Source: Paenibacillus fonticola DSM 21315 | GTDB lineage: Bacteria; Bacillota; Bacilli; Paenibacillales; Paenibacillaceae | Assembly: GCF_000381905.1 (NCBI RefSeq) | Contig: NZ_KB907292.1 | Coordinates: 1 to 34,180 of the forward strand | Direction: 5' to 3' | Length of the DNA: 34,180 bases | Shown: one piece after another, positions 33,701-34,180 of the stretch | Layout of the letters: each line of letters opens with the position of its first letter | Numbering within the stretch: the stretch's first letter is position 1 | Program-made: the position numbers and the translations under genes | The notes under the pieces: generated by a model | Told to the model about the DNA's origin: nothing | Seen by the model: only the letters and a program-made list of their open reading frames with translations | Databases searched by the model: none

Positions 33701-34180
33701 TATCGGCCAGGTGGGCATTCAGGATAACTTCTTCGAAATGGGAGGTCATTCGCTGCGTGCAACCCGGGTTGTCAATCAAATTGAAGTAAAGACCGGAGTA
33801 CGTTTGCCGCTGAAGGCCATTTTTGCCGCTCCTACGGTTCAGCTTCTCGCCAAAGAAATAGAACAAGCAAAAGCGAAAGAATACGTCCCGATCCCGCAGG
33901 CGGAATCAAAAGAAATGTACCCGATGTCGTCGGCACAAAAGAGGTTATATCTGCTTAATCAGATCGACGATGCAGGCATAGCCTACAACATACCGGCCGG
34001 AGTGGTCATTCACGGGACTCTAGATATGGACCGCATGAAATACGCACTGGAGCAATTGACCATACGCCATGAAGCGCTGCGCACCAGTTTCCATATGCAG
34101 GATGGAGAACCCGTCCAGAAGATCGCACAAGAAGTTCAACTCGAATTGGAGTATGAAGAACGGATTGCAGGTGCAGAACA
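30732..34180 (+). CDS. Nonribosomal peptide synthetase, second enzyme (partial): C-A(Pro-like)-T-C...
   Basis: The frame is open from ATG 30732, 22 bases after the first NRPS gene and behind gaaggaagg, to the window edge (1149 codons). It begins with a short acceptor docking segment and YPLTPMQEGILFYSLL, typical of a DCL C domain that follows an E domain; its motif is HHIILDG (His144-145). The A domain (about 460-960, YTSGTTGTPKG from 615, Asp660) has pocket residues DVQVVAHVVK, close to proline codes such as DVQLIAHVVK, with HYGPTESHVV typical of proline domains. T domain Ser1007 (MGGHSL). A further C domain starts (MYPMSSAQKRLYLLNQI) and is cut by the window edge. It would add Pro to Tyr-D-Ser; more modules and termination lie outside. 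Confidence 0.92.
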   Translation, partial: MSLKDKVAKLYPLTPMQEGILFYSLLEERSEAYFCQFNISLHGLLDLGILEQSLTVLMERHEMLRTLISHKKLSQPLQVVLKERTPSFLFEDLTGIEESRKQERVEAFKQADRARGFDLTNDVLLRIAVLKTGEEQYEMIWSSHHIILDGWSSSILRNELFTIYEQLRNNRPLHLPAAYSYANYMGWLERQDKEEALRYWTHYLEGYEQRAEIPKSNLYYEQKNGYMLKENTYAIGEVHTEQLKALCKRNKLTLNSFMQMIWGAVLHQYSGCVDVVHGMVVSGRPSEVQGIENMVGMFISTLPVRISFASQESLLSIAQQVQADLLNSEKYNYLSLADVQAKSALKANLFDHICVFENYPVDTNLSNDVQSEEKKITITAIKAIEQTNYGLNVTMFMRGNQLVVKLSYNAEMYFEESMKRLLRHLAAIVEQVVERPDIRMDEIELVREEEKQQLAAFTDTKVEYPKDKTIHALFEEQAERTPEAEAVVFKSERLTYGELNAKANQLARTLRAHDVGPDKIVGIMAERSLEMVVGILAILKAGGAYLPIDPSYPAERITYMLTDSGTDVFLTFGCETVPAEYIGAVLDLADSRIYDANTSSLPPLSTSSHALYVIYTSGTTGTPKGVVMEHRSIVNLLDSQKRQTALEFTRTLQFAAYSFDVCAQELFSVLLSGGTLFVADEETKRNPQQLIEYIRTHKIGTVFLPTAYLKHVISDRSLCQHLLETIEHLVVAGEQLVLNDDFVQTVRHMNVLVHNHYGPTESHVVSTYTIGANNGYSLLPPIGSPITNTALYIVNRYNRLQPIGVPGELCIAGDSLARGYLNRPELTAEKFVDNPFVPGERMYRTGDLARWLPDGTIEYVGRIDHQVKIRGYRIELGEIEKQLQKHETVRETVVLALVDEQGQNALCAYVVADVELTVAELRAHVGKALPDYMIPAYFMQIERMPLTSNGKVDRKTLPKPDGSMSTGAVYEAPTNIVEEKLAAIFQDVLGIGQVGIQDNFFEMGGHSLRATRVVNQIEVKTGVRLPLKAIFAAPTVQLLAKEIEQAKAKEYVPIPQAESKEMYPMSSAQKRLYLLNQIDDAGIAYNIPAGVVIHGTLDMDRMKYALEQLTIRHEALRTSFHMQDGEPVQKIAQEVQLELEYEERIAGAE
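33204..33359 (+). repeat. Near-identical A-domain segment, copy 3
   Basis: A6-A8 region of A3; see copy 1 at 25470. Here similarity to the other copies drops after A8 (reads RIELGEIEKQLQ instead of the REIVHRLLQ form), so the exchanged tract is shorter. Confidence 0.75.

Noticed and set aside
1..34180. CRISPR arrays, tRNA or rRNA genes
   Set aside because: No regularly spaced short repeats and no tRNA-like or rRNA-like segments were seen by eye; a covariance-model scan was not possible.

Overview
The window looks like a chromosomal segment of a spore-forming Bacillota, most likely Paenibacillus or a close relative. This rests on strong aGGAGG ribosome sites, TTG/GTG starts, Bacillus-type families (YpvA-like helicase, Bce-type peptide-antibiotic module, CotSA/CotS-like spore-coat pair, BpsA-like type III PKS) and a large NRPS with Bacillus-style linkers. 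The species cannot be fixed from the sequence alone. Base composition is patchy: the MarR and YkvA regions are AT-rich, the PKS, RarD and NRPS regions GC-rich, so several blocks have different histories.

Layout. 1-300: right end of an IS1182/IS1272-type element with the first 48 codons of its transposase (minus strand). 454-1089: TVP38/DedA-type membrane protein. 1209-2326 (minus): type I methionine aminopeptidase behind a TetR-family remnant lacking its DNA-binding domain. 2620-5661: three-gene type III PKS / methyltransferase / FAD-oxidoreductase operon, analogous in logic to the Streptomyces srsABC phenolic-lipid operon. 5987-7963 (minus): DinG/YpvA-type helicase. 8308-9025: small membrane protein plus MarR regulator behind a good sigma-A promoter with a palindromic candidate operator. 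9192-13025: membrane-anchored HtrA-like protease, RarD permease, DUF2269 membrane protein, YkvA-type DUF1232 protein and a P-loop kinase. 13111-18126: small unknown ORF, then a complete Bce-type module (response regulator, intramembrane-sensing kinase, ABC ATPase, large FtsX-type permease). 18127-19082: no long gene, but a 28-codon ORF with a near-perfect ribosome site. 19083-22050: M14-like deacylase, GT4 glycosyltransferase and CotS-like kinase-fold protein, probably spore-surface functions. 22051-23047: intergenic leader with a strong terminator, a cre-like palindrome and a long-range inverted repeat.

23048-34180 (running off the right edge): NRPS operon. The first enzyme reads C*-A-T-C-A-T-E. 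Specificity residues read from the sequence give DGTITAEVAK (Tyr) and DVWHFSLVDK (Ser, epimerised by the terminal E domain). The second begins with a DCL-type C domain, then A (DVQVVAHVVK, proline-like) and T, followed by a truncated C domain. The predicted start of the product is therefore Tyr, D-Ser, Pro and further residues. The N-terminal C domain resembles lipo-initiation starter domains but its HHxxxDG motif reads HPIICDR, so whether the peptide is acylated is open. The A1 substrate-binding core is AT-rich between GC-rich flanks that nearly repeat in A2 and A3, which suggests subdomain swapping. The Bce module about 5 kb upstream is a candidate self-resistance or sensing system for the peptide, though the intervening spore-coat genes make this only a hypothesis.
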